Assembly: GCA_907163375.1 (NCBI GenBank) | Contig: CAJQUW010004580.1 | Coordinates: 372,001 to 436,000, forward strand | Direction of reading: 5' to 3' | DNA length: 64,000 nucleotides | From: Prostheceraeus crozeri | Lineage: Eukaryota; Platyhelminthes; Polycladida; Euryleptidae | Shown here: positions 11,470-24,911 of the stretch, one piece after another | How the letters are laid out: every line of letters begins with the position of its first letter | How positions within the stretch are numbered: the first letter of the stretch is position 1 | The notes under the pieces: generated by a model | What the model was told of the DNA's origin: nothing | The model's input: the letters and a program-made list of their open reading frames with translations, nothing else | Database searches by the model: none | Position numbers and translations under genes: made by a program

Positions 11470-11830
11470 ACAAAATTTAGTCAAATTTGATTTAGAATGG
11501 ACTTCATCTGTCACTGAGTGACAGCACGACACCACTGAGAAGTCTTTCTTGAACCCTGGGATGAAGGATTGGTCCATTGGATACTAAGTTAGAAAAAATA
11601 CAAGGTAAAGCTGCGATTATGAACTTCGTGGGATTGTTGTCTACAGACAAATGACGAGCAGTTGTCTAATTCTGAAACTGTAAATGTTCTACAAGTCAGA
11701 AGAATTTTACACGCTGAACTCTTTTGCGACGGTAGGCGTGAGGCTGCCCTTAGGAGCAAGAGAAGATCGTTGACGATGCAACACTCATGGATGTCAACAA
11801 CAAAAGTGTGGAGGAAGGAAGAATAGAAGC
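11470..11830 (+). repeat. Copy A of a ~360-bp dispersed repeat
   Basis: This unit runs from about tttagaatggacttcatctg through cttgaaccctgggatgaagg, gaacttcgtggga, acagacaaatgacgagcag and ttgacgatgcaacac to aatagaag. The same unit is at 13190-13510 and 35575-35950, in the same orientation. One frame reads YLNPGM...(Y)SVRIQGTALIMNF in the copies where it is open. No terminal inverted repeats were seen. Confidence 0.7.
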
Positions 11831-11839
11831 ACCCAGTTT

Positions 11840-13150
11840 TGTTGATGAGTTGACCGAATCATACAATTTAAAGGACCAGATTCTCGTATTGGTTGGCAAC
11901 TGCTTTGATTGAATAATAACTGCATTATCAACAAGAAATGAACATGGGCCATTCGATTCATGCATAAATGTCTATTTATGATCCTACATATCTGCATGTT
12001 ATTTATGATCTCGTTGGTTTTACCACTGCAGCATGTAAGAATTAATCAAGCAACATTTGGAAACATATTCTTTGTTAGCGTTTTTGTATTTTTTCAGTCT
12101 AAATCAGGGTGAGTACAAACATGTTTAATTGAAAGAAAACATGTTTAAAACGTTTTTTCAAACAAATGTTTTAAACAATTTGTTTAAAATACTACCCATC
12201 CTGGCCTACATAATGTCCTTGTAGATTTTACTATCGTCGCATGAAATAATTAGTTGAGCTCAATTTGATGATTCATTAAACGATGATGTTCTTCTATGTA
12301 TGTAAAAAGTGCCTTGACGAAGCAACTTCGACTCACTTTTCGAGATATTTTGTCTGATAACACTCCAATTAAACAAAAATATTTCGTATGGCTGGATTTT
12401 GCAAGTCTAAAATCACTCAGCCGACGATGACAATCACAAAAGCAATTGCAAGTTTTCTACGCATTCGCATAACTTTCAGACGTCGGATTATGAATGACAG
12501 ACATTGGTGTGCTCAATGTAAATATTGATAAGACAAACAGCATTTGATCTGTAACGGATAATTTCGAATATTATATAGTGCATTTACATTTGCCAAAGTG
12601 ATTGGCAATCGTTATAGGATAACTTTCTTGTCAAATAAATATTCAAAATACTGTTATTAAAAAGGAAAGTAATTTGGCTCAGCTACTCATTGTCACTTAG
12701 CTTGCAATCAATCGCTTGGTGCGACCCTCACTCATGTGTCCAAAGAATGTAGTATTCTTCTTCCACAACACAGAATCAGAATGTTTAACTCTTTCAGTTT
12801 GCTAGAAGACTAATTCAAAACGATGGCACATGCTGGAACTTAGTAAGTACCCCAAAAAAAGGAATCCTAATACCTTACAGGGATAGGGAAAAACAATCGT
12901 GCGCCGCTTGAGGATTTCTGTGAATTCCTCCAAAATGCGTCGATTGTCACGATTCCTTCAGATTCGAAGTATTCAGGTAATTGCGCACAAATGTCTCGTT
13001 AATGTTGGTTTGTCAGATTCTTTGTTTAGAAGTTGGCAGGCGTGAGATATTTAGTTTGCTCCATCTCTTCGTAGGATTTATCAATGACTGGTACTGTGAT
13101 AGCGAAGTGTGACCGACCGAATAGCTCGATGTGTATGACACGCACGCCAC
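11840..13150. other. Interval with no recognisable gene
   Basis: AT-rich DNA with a short simple block of aaacatgtttaaa/ttgtttaaa at about 12120-12195. The overlapping short ORFs at 11750-11997 and 13026-13320 look like chance frames on the two strands. Confidence 0.45.
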
Positions 13151-13189
13151 TGCCTGCTATCAGAGGCTCTGCTTTATTCAGTGACGACT

Positions 13190-13510
13190 TACTGTTTGAC
13201 TGTAGATCGTGTGTGGTGTGTGACACTGAGAAGTCTTACTTGAACCCTGGGATGAAGGATTGGTCCCTTGGATACTCAGTTAGAATACAAGGCACAGCTT
13301 TGATCATGAACTTCGTCTGATTGTTATATACAGACAAATGACGAGCAGTTGTCTAATTCTGAGGTTGCGAATGTTCTACCAGTCAGATAAGAGGAGTTTT
13401 ACACACTCAACGCTAATGAGAACAAGTAGGATCAAGAGAAGATCGTTGACGATGCAATACTTCCGGGTGCCAACAACAAAAATGTGGGGGGGGGGGAAAT
13501 AGAAGGACCG
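13190..13510 (+). repeat. Copy B of the ~360-bp dispersed repeat
   Basis: It matches copies A (11470) and C (35575) through the cttgaaccctgggatgaagg, atgaacttcgt, acagacaaatgacgagcag and ttgacgatgcaa blocks, and ends at a poly-G run near 13490. It directly abuts the Tc1/mariner remnant that follows, so it may be that element's 5' non-coding part or a separate insertion beside it. Confidence 0.7.
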
Positions 13511-13514
13511 GTAT

Positions 13515-14352
13515 CACTCTTTGGCACCTCTCAAGCATCCGTGTGCATGACTCTTAAAGAAGCAGGACTGAGGACTAATCATTGCCGAAAGACTGGTCGT
13601 CTTACCGAGCGACATCATGTGACTCGCGTGCGATTTGCGAGACATTTATTTAATTGCTTCGTCATTTCGGACCCAGCCTTCTTCACCCGTCGAGAGCGAT
13701 TGACTCGAGCTGTAAATACTGATTTTTTCAAGCCGTACCGAGTAACCAGCCCCCCCCCAAACACAAAGAAGGAGATGATTGTCTCGTGAAGATGCGGACG
13801 CGGCTGGCGCTTTAGCTGGAGTTGACAAGTTTTCGCGAGGCGCTATGCTGTAGGGAACCATTTCCTGGAATGGTACATCATTTGATACCAGTGAATGGAC
13901 CGATCTTTATGGAAGAGTGGTTGGAGCAGCGCTTTCACTTCCGAAGGGGTGAACGCAGAACAGTGATTGGAGCTCGATATGCAATTCTTCTACGTGAAGT
14001 AATCTGTCCAGCTTTAGCGCGCCGTTATTCCCGTGGAAATTGCATTTGGCAAGATGATGATGCCTCAATCCACCGAACAAAGGAAGTACTCGAGGAAGTT
14101 GATCGACTATTTGATGATCAAATTCTCATCGAAATTCAGTACGCGAAGTTTGATGACTGCTGGCCTATTGAAAATGTTCGGAGAATAATCAAAGAGATTT
14201 TGTCTCACCGAGAATTTAATGATTTGACGTCATTGAAAGCAGAAATCCAAAGCATTTGGCGAAGTGTGAGTCGGCGGACATGCCGATCCCTTATTTTAAA
14301 GATCCCGAGAAGATGCAGAAAAATTGTAGCGAGGAATGGAGGTCGCATTTAG
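13515..14352 (+). mobile_element. Tc1/mariner transposase remnant
   Basis: Plus-strand frames show a helix-turn-helix-like segment (LKEAGLRTNHCRKTGRLTER) at about 13550-13610. A first catalytic Asp block (NTD..KPYRVT) lies at about 13715, an MLWG-type block at about 13845, the second Asp in QDDDASIH at about 14055, and the third acidic residue in WPIENVRR at about 14160. The arrangement is that of an IS630/Tc1/mariner DDE enzyme, which moves DNA by cut-and-paste into TA. Frame changes between 13650 and 13860 separate the two halves, and the N-terminal DNA-binding part is largely gone. No terminal inverted repeats were identified. Confidence 0.8.
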
Positions 14353-14555
14353 TCATGATGATTATAGGGGGAACGTTTGATTTACTTTCATTGACTCTAC
14401 ATGCCTCTAGTTTTATAGTTTGATGTAAATAGTTTGACGGAGTCATTACTTTTCAGTGAAACTACATCCTCTATGTCAATCAATAATCGAACCCTTAGTT
14501 GTCAGATGGCGCGTGAAGGAGTTGGCTGATTTTCGCTGACCACCGAAACAATATA

Positions 14556-15974
14556 CTCATTGACATAATTAATAAAACAAACTATCATTGGCTTGAATTA
14601 AAGTTTGTTTCATTTTTTTCTCAGGTATGATGCAATATCTCGCTTTCTACGTATGTATTACCATTCAACACATTAGAGAATGGAGAAAGATCTATGGTGG
14701 TCAAATTTCAAATTTTGATATCGATAAAACTGTCACAATTGCTATTACAAATTGAACATAAACGTGAATTGAAATCCAGCTTTTGTAAAATAAAATGGCA
14801 CACGATCAGTTTCCCAGAGGTACAGTATGGCTATTGGAATGATTCGTTGTGGTAGAAGTTGTGCGAGTGTTGCCGAAGAGCTGCAACTATCGAGAGTCGT
14901 TGTTTAAAAGTGGTGGTGTCGATGGAAAGCAGAAGATGTTAAAAAGAAGAAGGGATCTGGTCGACCAAGAAAGTCTGCAGGATGGACAGACGCACGTCTA
15001 GTTTTAGCTGCAAAGAGGAATAGATTTGTGTCATTCCCAAAGCTAGTCGTACACTGGAAGAGTGCCTCAAATATAGACTGTAGCGTTCGAACGGCTTACC
15101 GAAGATTGCGAGAAGCTGGAATTCAATCGCGACAACCAGCTGTCCTAATTCCATTGAGCTTTGAGCACCGCAGAAGACGAGTTGCCTGGTGTGATGCCCA
15201 TCGCACATGGAATGACCATCACTGGCAGAAAGTCTTGTAGACCGATGAATCGAAATTCACTCTGGATTTCAATGGCGGTCGTGTCAGAGTGCATCGTCTT
15301 CCAGGTGAACGCTTTGCCCCATGCTGTATTAAAGAACACGACAGATATGGTGGTGGAAGTGTTATGCTGTGGGGTGGCATTTGGCATGGCGGACGAACGA
15401 CAGCAGTCATCATCAAAGGCACGTTGACTGGAGAGAGGTATCTCAATGAAATTGTGATTCCTGTTGTTGTTGCCCCCAGTGGTCAGGGTGGAGGATCTCG
15501 TCTTCCAAGACGACAACGCAAGACCACATCGCTCCTCGGCTGTCATTGCCACTGTTAGCAGATTGAACATTCAAACCCTTAACTGGCCTGCACGCTCACC
15601 TGACTTGTCACCCTATGGGACGAGCTTGGGCGGCGAGTGAGAGACCGCTATTCACTTCCACCAGTGTCCCTGAAGATTCTCTCTGAAAGACTGACGAGCA
15701 GTGGCTTCTCCTTGAAACATCCTTCATTCAGAAACTTTGTGAATCCACGCCATCTCGGATTACTGAATGTATTGGAGCTAGAGGGGGGCACACGCGCTTT
15801 TAAAGTTGAATCTGCTACATGCGTTGTTTTTCTGTGCTAGCGACTTGTTGGAGATTGTGACTTAATTATCAAGGTGTGTATATACACAATATGATATCAG
15901 ACATACATGTATATATACCAGTCAAAAATGAAAGAAGTTAAAGAAGTAAATGTTTCAAAAATTTTGTCAATGAG
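14556..15974 (+). mobile_element. Tc1-like transposon with both ends and TA target duplications
   Basis: The left end (CTCATTGACAtAATT) and right end (AAaTtTTGTCAATGAG) are inverted repeats flanked by TA at 14554-14555 and 15975-15976, giving a 1419-bp element. Similarity continues inward to a ttcattttt...ct.ggtat block about 65-80 bp from each end. The transposase on the plus strand shows an N-terminal helix-turn-helix (CASVAEELQLSR), a GRPRKS hook, a second helix-turn-helix (SVRTAYRRLREAG), the first Asp in TDESKF, an MLWGGI block and the second Asp in QDDNARPH. An in-frame TAG lies at about 15238 just before TDESKF. The third acidic residue of the usual SPIE block is lost in a deletion near 15610, and other frame breaks occur. 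The element is inactive. Confidence 0.85.
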
Positions 15975-16434
15975 TATATATATGTCAATGTCATGCAACC
16001 TGTGCAACAATCTCAAACATGTGTTCTCTGCAAGCAACACCAAGCGACGTGCCACGCTCAATTACACGTAATTCACGCGTAATAGCACATGCCCCTAAAC
16101 ATCCGTGGCTATACGTGACATTGCTGCAACATCTGCTATATAAGTTAGTATAGCTGGCAGTCCTGTTATATAGACTTTGCGTCTCATGTGTCTGCATGTA
16201 TCAGAGGCTAAACAATGTGATAGGACCTCATTTTGATGCTCAGGGAAGACAGAACATGCCTAGCGGTCAGGCTTGCCGTGGGAATGGGAATCCCATGGGA
16301 ATTAAATGAAAATTTTGATCACCAAAATAAGATAAATTTAAATCTTATTTGAAAGTATCAACTCTTTTTTAGTGAGAAAGCGAGAATGCAGGCTGTAGTT
16401 GCACTCATCTTACTGGATGACTAGGCGAAGCCGC

Positions 16435-18705
16435 TCATGAATGACGCACAGATTGAAGTGAAAATACAACATTTATACATGCACATTGTGCAGGTGTGTC
16501 TACAGTAAGCAGGCTGTCCTTGTCTGAAAAAAGCATGATTCTGTCAGGGTGACGAAACACGGGTCGGTAACCATCATCATAACAATTCTTTCTTGGCTTA
16601 TCAATCTTATCCCTGTGAATCATCGCAATTTCACAAACAAATTTGCATGATTTAGACACATTCATTGCACAAAAGTACTCCATGATCTTTACAACAAGAA
16701 CGCTTGCAACGGAAACTCTGTGTGCTCACCTTTTTTGTCAATCGAGCTGGGACAGAAAAAGCATCTCCGTCTTTGAGTCAACATTCCCGTTGCTGGAGGA
16801 TTTGAAGTTTAATTTTGAAGCTGACAACCCAGTGATCGCATGGCAACAGTTACTTGTGACTGTAGAGCTTGAGGATTTTGAATACGTTTGTTGATTTGCC
16901 TTTCAACTAAGGAGAATCCCAGTTCTTTCAGATAAAGTCGTCGTTTATAAGATTTGCCTTTGTTCCAATCTGGGAATTTCATGTACCACGTAATATAACC
17001 TGCAATTGCTCCACAGTCTATCATGTTGAAAAAGAATACCATTGGCCAACGCTCTATTTTTCGTTTACTAGTATAAAGCCTTGCCAAATGATCCAGATTG
17101 TCTACGCCAGATTTGGTTTTGTTGTAATGTTGGATAATAACAGGTTTATATTTGTCGTCTTCATCGATAGACTCATCATGGTGCATAGAAGACAACAATA
17201 ACGTTAACAGAAGAGGAAATGACGTTTCGCTATCACAAGCCCAGAATACTTTTATGCCGTATTTTCCGGGCTTCGAGGGCAAGTACTGCCGGAAACTGCA
17301 CCGCCCTCGTGTCGCTATCAATTGCTCGTCGACTGTTATGTCACTGCCTGGCTTATAAACGGGTGATAATATATTGCTAAATACGTTGCTCTCTAGTTGC
17401 CCGATTGTCGAATCGACAGTACCTCAACAACTCTTTGAAACACGTAACAGACATTGTGGCCCTGAATACGGGTCTGCCATCTTTCGCTGACCATAGTTCG
17501 TCTAGAGATTCCCCTGAAGATCGTCACATATCTGCCAAAATCAGAAGACCGATCATAGCCTCTATTTCAGACGAATCAGTCTCACGCCAACCATGGGTTC
17601 TCTCATGTGTTTGATTCCATTTTCGTGCTGTAGATTGCCCTCTACGGTCTGTCTCTCGAACAATTAGAAGTATCATATCATTTGTGAAAATAGCTTGAAA
17701 CTATCAAATATAGTACAAACTGATCTGACGCTCGCACTACTGAGCCCACTTTGTTGCCGAAGTACATTTGAAGCACGAGCTTGTGTCGGCCTTTCCGGAT
17801 TTGTACTCCATATTCGCCCATTTTTGCTTCGTAGCTGATGTGGTATGTTGACTCGTTGATGTAAAGGCGGAGGGTGATCGTTATCAGAGTCTTCGCTGTC
17901 ATCGGAGGAGTCATTGGATTCGTCATTGGAATCAGTCACTTGATTGTCGTTATCGTTGACATCACTGGTATCAGTTGATACATCCTCAGTCAATTCAATA
18001 TCAGAAACATCAGATCCACTTTCGCGATCCATTATTTGTCGCGCTACGTCTTTCGTTGTGTACATTTTGCGAGCCATTGTAAATTACAAAGCGCGTGCAT
18101 CAGACATTTGATTTATATCCATCAGCGGACACAAGCGTGGATTACTACTCAGCGCCCCGAGAATGCTTCATTCTTTTCGGGCTACATTCTTTTGGTGCAA
18201 TTGTTAGCATATGACGCAAATCACAATTGACCTCTCTATGCAACGATAGCTGTGCAAACACAGTCAGTGCAAACTGCTGATAATCCTATCTCTATGGGCC
18301 TACGTTGGAATGAATAATGCATCGAACGCTAACACTTCTGTTATCTTGCACAAAAGTACTTACGGCAGTGACTTCTATGGCAAGATATCCAACTATCAGC
18401 TAATAAATCAATTCAATAGATCGGTTATTCCAGATATCTATTGCCTCTGTCATGCAATTTCATGCAGAACACAGACAACCGAGTTGACCCCAGGTTGACG
18501 AAATACGTTGTATCATCTGAAACCTCAGACTGTACCTTTCCTTTTCAATCAAATGTATACAGAGCAAACTTTTTGTGCTAAATTTGTTGCAGGGAAAGAT
18601 ATTTGTCAGGCAGGCCATAAGAGAGGTATTATTTGACATTATGATCTACTATTGAAGTTTCGTGGGATCAATTTGACCCCAGGTTGACGGAAGAGGGTTA
18701 TAAGA
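16435..18705 (-). mobile_element. Internally deleted piggyBac transposon
   Basis: The transposase reads on the minus strand. The N-terminus (MARKMYTTKD, 18077) is followed by an acidic stretch typical of the family. A middle block (DELWSADGRP) lies at about 17500, and the catalytic ORF at 17345-16809. Three Asp positions are visible: TVDEQ (about 17335), ACDSETSF (about 17230) and SGVDNLD (about 17110). Roughly 100 residues usually found between the second and third Asp are missing. The cysteine-rich C-terminus (SCKFVC) lies at about 16640. At 18702 the minus strand begins taaCCCTCTTCCGTCAACCTGG, a piggyBac-type end, and its ttgaccccaggttgacg core is repeated at 18484-18500. The left end was not found. 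The element is dead. Confidence 0.8.
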
Positions 18706-19148
18706 AGACTAATATCGGTCTTGAATGAAAGAGAGAGAGAGAGAACCTGGATTATGTAATTATCTGTTGAGGCTGTCTGTCAATTCGCATCGTCAACCGA
18801 TGGGAGGAGAATCATGCAGTATCCATGTCAGTGACCGACCGATTCTCTCGCCCCGTGCGCTGCATGATCAATTTCACTTGCGCAACTTTTGACAATTCAA
18901 GTGAGGGAATGTGAGCTCGCAAAACATTCTTTTCCCCTGATTGACGCTTGGCGATGATTCATTAGGCTGCAGACCGAAGAGGAACCGAGCTATATGATGC
19001 AGGTCGTCGCTGCGATGTCTTCGAATAAGTTCTTCGAAGTAGACAAAAAACTCTGCAGCAGCACATTTCTGCTGCTCGTGTATCTTTTGTTCCGCCACCG
19101 AAGTCATTAACCAGTGGTAGTGGCAATCTTGATTCGAGGATAAAGGCC

Positions 19149-19500
19149 GTGCAAGTGGACATATCACCGGTTGCCGAGAGCTCAGGAGCCGACAAGAAAC
19201 CATTGTTGGCCCCTTTCCTTTATTGTGATGCCTGTAAGAAATTGTTTCTTTGGTTTAAGAAGACAAGAGGACAGTGGGTCAACCAGAGTGGGGTCAGTGC
19301 AATAAAGCGCCATCTCGAGAAAAACTGCGCACCGGCGACGTCGACGTCCAATCAACTCACCATTCACCGAAGTTTTCAGTGTGCTCCATCAACAAGCAAG
19401 CCTCCTCCTCCGAAAGAAGCAAAAGAACAATGGCAGCAGCATGTAGTGAAGCTTGTTTGTGCCCATCCGACTGTGTCCATCAACGCCATGGCTCAAATTG
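19149..19500 (+). mobile_element. hAT transposase fragment with BED-type zinc finger
   Basis: The plus-strand frame shows CDACKKLF...W...SAIKRHLEKNC, the Cys-Cys-His-Cys spacing of the BED finger that starts many hAT transposases. It is followed by a proline/lysine linker (SKPPPPKEAKEQW) and a start of the next helical region. No catalytic region follows: similarity stops near 19500, where a Tc1-like terminal sequence begins. It is a truncated remnant. Confidence 0.65.
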
Positions 19501-19510
19501 CATCTTCTTG

Positions 19511-19531
19511 CGCAAATTTTGTCAATGAGTA
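19511..19531 (+). repeat. Solo Tc1-like terminal repeat
   Basis: AAATTTTGTCAATGAG followed by TA matches the right end of the 14556-15974 element over about 20 bases, including the TA. No matching left end was found nearby, so it is a solo end or the edge of a deleted copy cut into the hAT fragment. Confidence 0.5.
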
Positions 19532-19559
19532 TATTCTTTGGTTGCGTTCATGATGCTAT

Positions 19560-22500
19560 AATACACTGAAATAGATTTTTTAGCTGTGAATTTGATTTTT
19601 CATTAATGATTCTTTATCATTAGATATCTATGAAGTCAGCATATCTATAAACTTATAATAGCCGCTGAAATGATGTCCACACTCTAGGGTTTAAATTGAT
19701 ACATCGCATTTAAAAATTGGTTTGAATTTCCCTGAGGTACAGCACTTTAAAAATAGGACCATTTAATTTGACTCACCCTGTAGCTGACAATCCCGGTGTA
19801 TTGTTTTCAAAACTCCAATTTTACCGGACAGGAATCACTCTAAAATTATGTGAATCTTCTAGACCAAATTCAGAGAAATGTTTTAGAATCAGTTTTTACT
19901 CTGAAAACACAATAATCAAATATTTCTTTAAAAAATCTCATAACTTTTCAGTGTGTTTTCAAAATGAGCTGTTAAACACAATCGTAGAATTCATGAAAAC
20001 TGCTTAGTTTTCGAAATATGTTATTTGTCCATGCATTCAGGTTCTCAAAGTAGTGTGATTTTGAGATACTTTTTCCAACATGCATGTATTATAAAAAGAC
20101 GCTTGCGTCTTCAGATTAGGCTATAATGATTTGACATAAGATTTCTCTAAGTTATTGATGTTACCCGTACCGAAATAACAACATAATCGTAATTTACAAC
20201 TGATTAATAATTTCTAGGAAAATATTAAAGAGAACAACACATTAGGACGACATACTAAGCAATGTTCTAATTAAACTACACATGGACAGTATTTTATCAA
20301 TGAACCAATATCGAGATGACAATCCCCCGCCTTCAGCTAGTGTTAAAATAATTTCCTAAAAATTATACGATGCATCTATGGTCGACTCGACTAAGAGAGG
20401 CAAGCTAGGCCGTCATATCTGCTCCGTGCAATTTTATAGAGGCAATTTCTAGAAATTCATTTTTCAATCCTATGTCACGGTACGCAGAAATCAATCATGT
20501 TTCATGTTTCCAGATTTCTGATCAAGTTTATGAAATTAATAATTTTGAATAAAATACTTGTAATTCAGATTTATCGTTTCGTTATACAACGAAATCACTT
20601 TTCCTAACACCTTTTTAGAGAACGAAAGACATCATTTTTCTGTTCAGTATGCTTCGGAATATAAGAGTGATCCTTATGAAAACGAAATCACTTCTCCTAA
20701 GACACCTCCTCGAAAACAAAGTATTACAAATCTTTAAAACATAAGACACAGTAAATTATTAATATACATGTAATTCTTAGAACTAGCTCCCTTCAAGTGT
20801 CAAAATGTTTTGCGCCTACATATAAAATATGTATGTTTTTAACTTATTTCTCACTTCAAACTAATATAAGTAAACCTAATGTGCCATCATTTAGAAATCT
20901 TGTGCAATCGTATTGAAGCTCTTTTATTTATTCGTTAATATCTAATACTTTTTATGCATCTAGGTCTCTCTAGATATTCAGGCTTCTTCTTAAATGAATC
21001 TTTTTTCATGCGTGAACATTATGTTATTGTTATACATATTTTACATGCACATGCATGCATAAAGATATATACAATTGGTTGAAAAATAGTTTTGTGTGAT
21101 AATAATATAGGGCCTTGTAAGGTAAAGTCGGCCTCAGGACCCGCGTAGGTCATGGTCCACCCCTGCTTCTAGGAAGCGACGACTGAGGAACAGGCAGTCT
21201 AATTCTGTGTTCCACTATCTTTGCATATGGCCTCCTTCCCAGTGAGACCGACGAACTGGAAAATGTAGCGATTGTTATCACATACCATTGATATAGAGTC
21301 TTTGTCTCAAGCAAAAAAGTTGCAATTTGCTTTGAGCAGTACTTTGCAGAATTTATCAAAGACAAGTGATTCTTATTCATTCGAAAATCCTTTTCAAGAT
21401 GAATATTGATTTCTCAACAATCGGTTCCGAGTTTGCAAGATCAACTATCCAACCTCAGTGTTTCCCGCAGATGGCAATAGCGTCCATCTATGGAGTATAA
21501 GGGCCTATGAGACGCATGAGGGACTGAGACTTGTCAAGCCTATTTTATGCAGTGGAAGGGGTTTCAGTAGCCGCCTCTGATTTTGATGTTCCCATCCATG
21601 AGTACGACTTTTCGCTTTGTTTAACTTGGTGAGACTACACTGTAGAATGGAAAACAGTTGTTTATTGATGGTAGTAACAGATGCTCGAATGCGCCGATTG
21701 CTAGAGCTTTCGAAGACGCAAATTATTTAAACATGGAACAGCTAGATTCCTGCCGCAAGGCCATTTATTGTAAGTATTTTTATCAAAATTCTTTTATATG
21801 ACAACTTCAGGGTATTGACCAAAGGCAGTCAAGATTTCATGACTCGAATAGGAAGTGTCTCTAAATTCAGGAAAGAAAAGAGTTAGAAAATACGCGGGTA
21901 TGTATAAAGAGAAATGATAGTAATCGTGAATATTTACAAAAGTGCAATGATAAGCTGCCTGCATATTCCTATTGTCAACCGCTGGAAGCCGCCATCGTCA
22001 AGGTACCGCTTTCATGACAACACATGTCCGCCACGTTCTATTGTTTCTCCTCTCCATGGCCGTTCTAGTGTCGGATTTCTATGTCCCATCATTCAATAGA
22101 TCACAAATTACTACACAACATTTTGCGTATGCTCGTTCCAATCATGGCTTCAGTTTTTCCAAACTCGGTCAGTTTGTTAGCAGCTGAAAAATTAAATACA
22201 CTTTTTTTCAAAAAAGTAATCTTTGAGTATCTACAGAGAATTAATGGATCAAAAGTAAGGCAGAAAGCCTGAGGACTCGTCACTCCGCCCCACTAATGCA
22301 AGAAGCAAAACAACCAAGTGTTGTTAGTGAAGATCGGTTTCTTGAAAAGATTTTTTCAGTTCATTTGCTATCAAAGACAAAATATGACAACTGAAAGACG
22401 GAACAACAGAGTTACCGCTTGGCGGTGAGAAGTAATCGCAAATTTCTGTTATTTGTGTAGGAGCGCACAATGGTTGCATTATCGATGACGTCTTGACATA

Positions 22501-24900
22501 CACTACTACGAGTTCACTGCATTGACTGTATGGAAAGACAAGGTGGATTGCTTCACGTGTCTTCTCTACAATATTTCGCTTTCTACATTTCTTACATGCA
22601 ATTAAATATTAACGCCTTTATTCGTACAACTCAATCTATGCACAATAGGAAATGAATTAACGCCTCCAGAAATAGAAAAAGGATAAAACTATATTTGCAA
22701 CATGTACAATCGTTACATGGAAAAAACCCGTGGACCAATACAGTTGGGACTGACCCGTCTAACGTAAAACGGCTCATCCGGTGGATCGAATGAAAGAACA
22801 GGAATAGCCTTGTCTACGCCATTTTTCTTGGACAATGCCTTAAATCTACATTTTTCAAAAAAGTGATCTTTGAGTATCTGCTGAGAATTATTAGTAGATG
22901 ACTTTCATAGGAGAGTTGTTTTGATCAGCTATCGCATTAAGACGTCTACAGACAATGTTGGGAGTAAAAGCATGTTTTTCGCACTGGGGTAGCTAAGCCG
23001 TGCTGAACACAACTATAATAGAAATTATTTGAAAATACATGTAGACCGGAATATCATAAATAGTCTGCTAGAATCTCAGCATTCAGTTCTTCTCTCTTCG
23101 AGAAGAAACAAATACAGCAACTGCAAACCTGCATGAACAGATGCATCATAAAGTTTGTAAGGCATGATCTGTCCGCTTTAAACTAGGGATCTACAACTTG
23201 TAGCACAAAGCTGACCTTATTATTTATCATGAGTAGCATTTAAATTTACATATAATATAAACAGTGTTAGCATAGATGTATGCGTGGAAAAGTGAGCATC
23301 TTAATTAAAACTTCATTTGTGCTTTGTTAGTGGTATATAAGGAATTTGAATTTGCTCTCTCTTGTTGACAAAAAATCTCGATCAAAAAATACATTTTGTG
23401 AAAATCATATTTTTATGATTCCATCGGCCATATTTGATGAAATTCGAACTGGCAATCAGAAATAAGTAAAAACTAAAAGTCACAGGAATTTCGCGATCCC
23501 ATTGACCTCAGTAAAGAGCTTAAAAAAACAAACTAACACTTTGATATCTTAACTTTTCATCCTCCTTGGAGTTTGGACAACATGAGCTATCTTAATTCAA
23601 AGCAAAATGTGTTACCATAGTGCGAATTTCTGTACCAAAAGATTCATTTTTTCTGATAATTTGTTGCCATTTGACCAATTTTTCAAAAGTAAATTCCCGC
23701 AGATTATTAAGAGACAAAGCTAATAAATAGAATGAAACTTTCCTGATAAGAATCCTATCAGGCAGCTTGTTTATTGTTTATGGCCATGGATGTCGGATGG
23801 GTTGTTCATGACTTTTTCCTTGTGTCAACTTCCATTGAAACCTGTATCCGGTCTGAAGGTTCGTCCCTTACTCAATAGAGTGATTATGATGAGATCTTTG
23901 AGAGATCGCTTATGCATTCGGAGGTCCTATGGTCATCAAAAAGAGTCCGACACATTCAATTCTTTTCATTGTGAAGACTGAAGACATCAAATGAATTTAA
24001 TGTGTTGCTCAGAGCTGACATCATAAAGAAGTTAATCAACTTTTTCTCTGAAATTGAATAACTCAGAAACTGCAATAATAGGTAAATGAAATCCTAGAAA
24101 CCTGCTATTTCAATCACGTCAGTCAGGCAAAATTGAGTGTCTTTCAGAAAATGAGTTCTCACATCTATAATTCAAAGTTGTCAATTCTTCGTTCATTTGT
24201 TCGTTTTCACTGAACTCTGAAAAATCCAACTGAAAAAGTATTATTGTCGCAAACCTGTAAGTAAATCAAAAGCACGTAACAAAAGCGGTGCCCTCTGCTA
24301 AACACATATTCACGACCTATCCATTATCAACAACGTGTGGCATGCGTAAGTTCCTACAAATCTCAACAGCAATTGTTTTGAAATTCCAATGTTTACGGTT
24401 CCTTTTTCGTGTGAGATTTCTTCTGAAACAACATGGAGAATATCGCAAAAGTTTTCTTGCTTACAGATCGATTTGATTAAAACTTATCCTACTCACTGCA
24501 AAACGAAAATACAGGTTCACGATTAAAAGGGATTTGTTGTGGAAAATATGAGATGAAATATCTTTAATTGGAAGCTAATTATTTGAAATTTGAATCTACT
24601 TTTCCAGCGTGTAGTATTTATTTACTCTACCTCGCCATCGCCTTATCGTACTACAAAGAGTAATTCAAAATTTAAAATCGCCAATTTGCGACAGAATTTT
24701 GAAAATCTTGAACTTTTTCAAGACTTTTGGTCTCATAAAAACGATTGCCATCTAAAGTGCAAAGCTGAGAACCTATTGATACATGAGTACAAAATAGATT
24801 GATAAATTTGTTCTGTGCATGCAATACAACTCACACAGGCACATGTGCATATGAAATGTGGAAGATCTTTCTTCAAAAGTAACCATTCCAATGTTCCATT
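19560..24900. other. Long AT-rich interval without recognisable genes
   Basis: I found no coding homology here. Small repeats include aacgaaatcacttctcctaa-type blocks at about 20588-20625 and 20680-20715. A ~50-bp block (tttttcaaaaaagt(a/g)atctttgagtatct) occurs at about 22200-22250 and 22852-22900. A GC-richer patch at 21135-21240 is open on the minus strand but matches nothing I know. Short ORFs elsewhere have no motifs. Confidence 0.5.
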
Positions 24901-24911
24901 GCTAACGCAGC

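Noticed and set aside
18727-18745. GA microsatellite at the piggyBac end
   Set aside because: Only about eight GA units; ordinary simple repeat.
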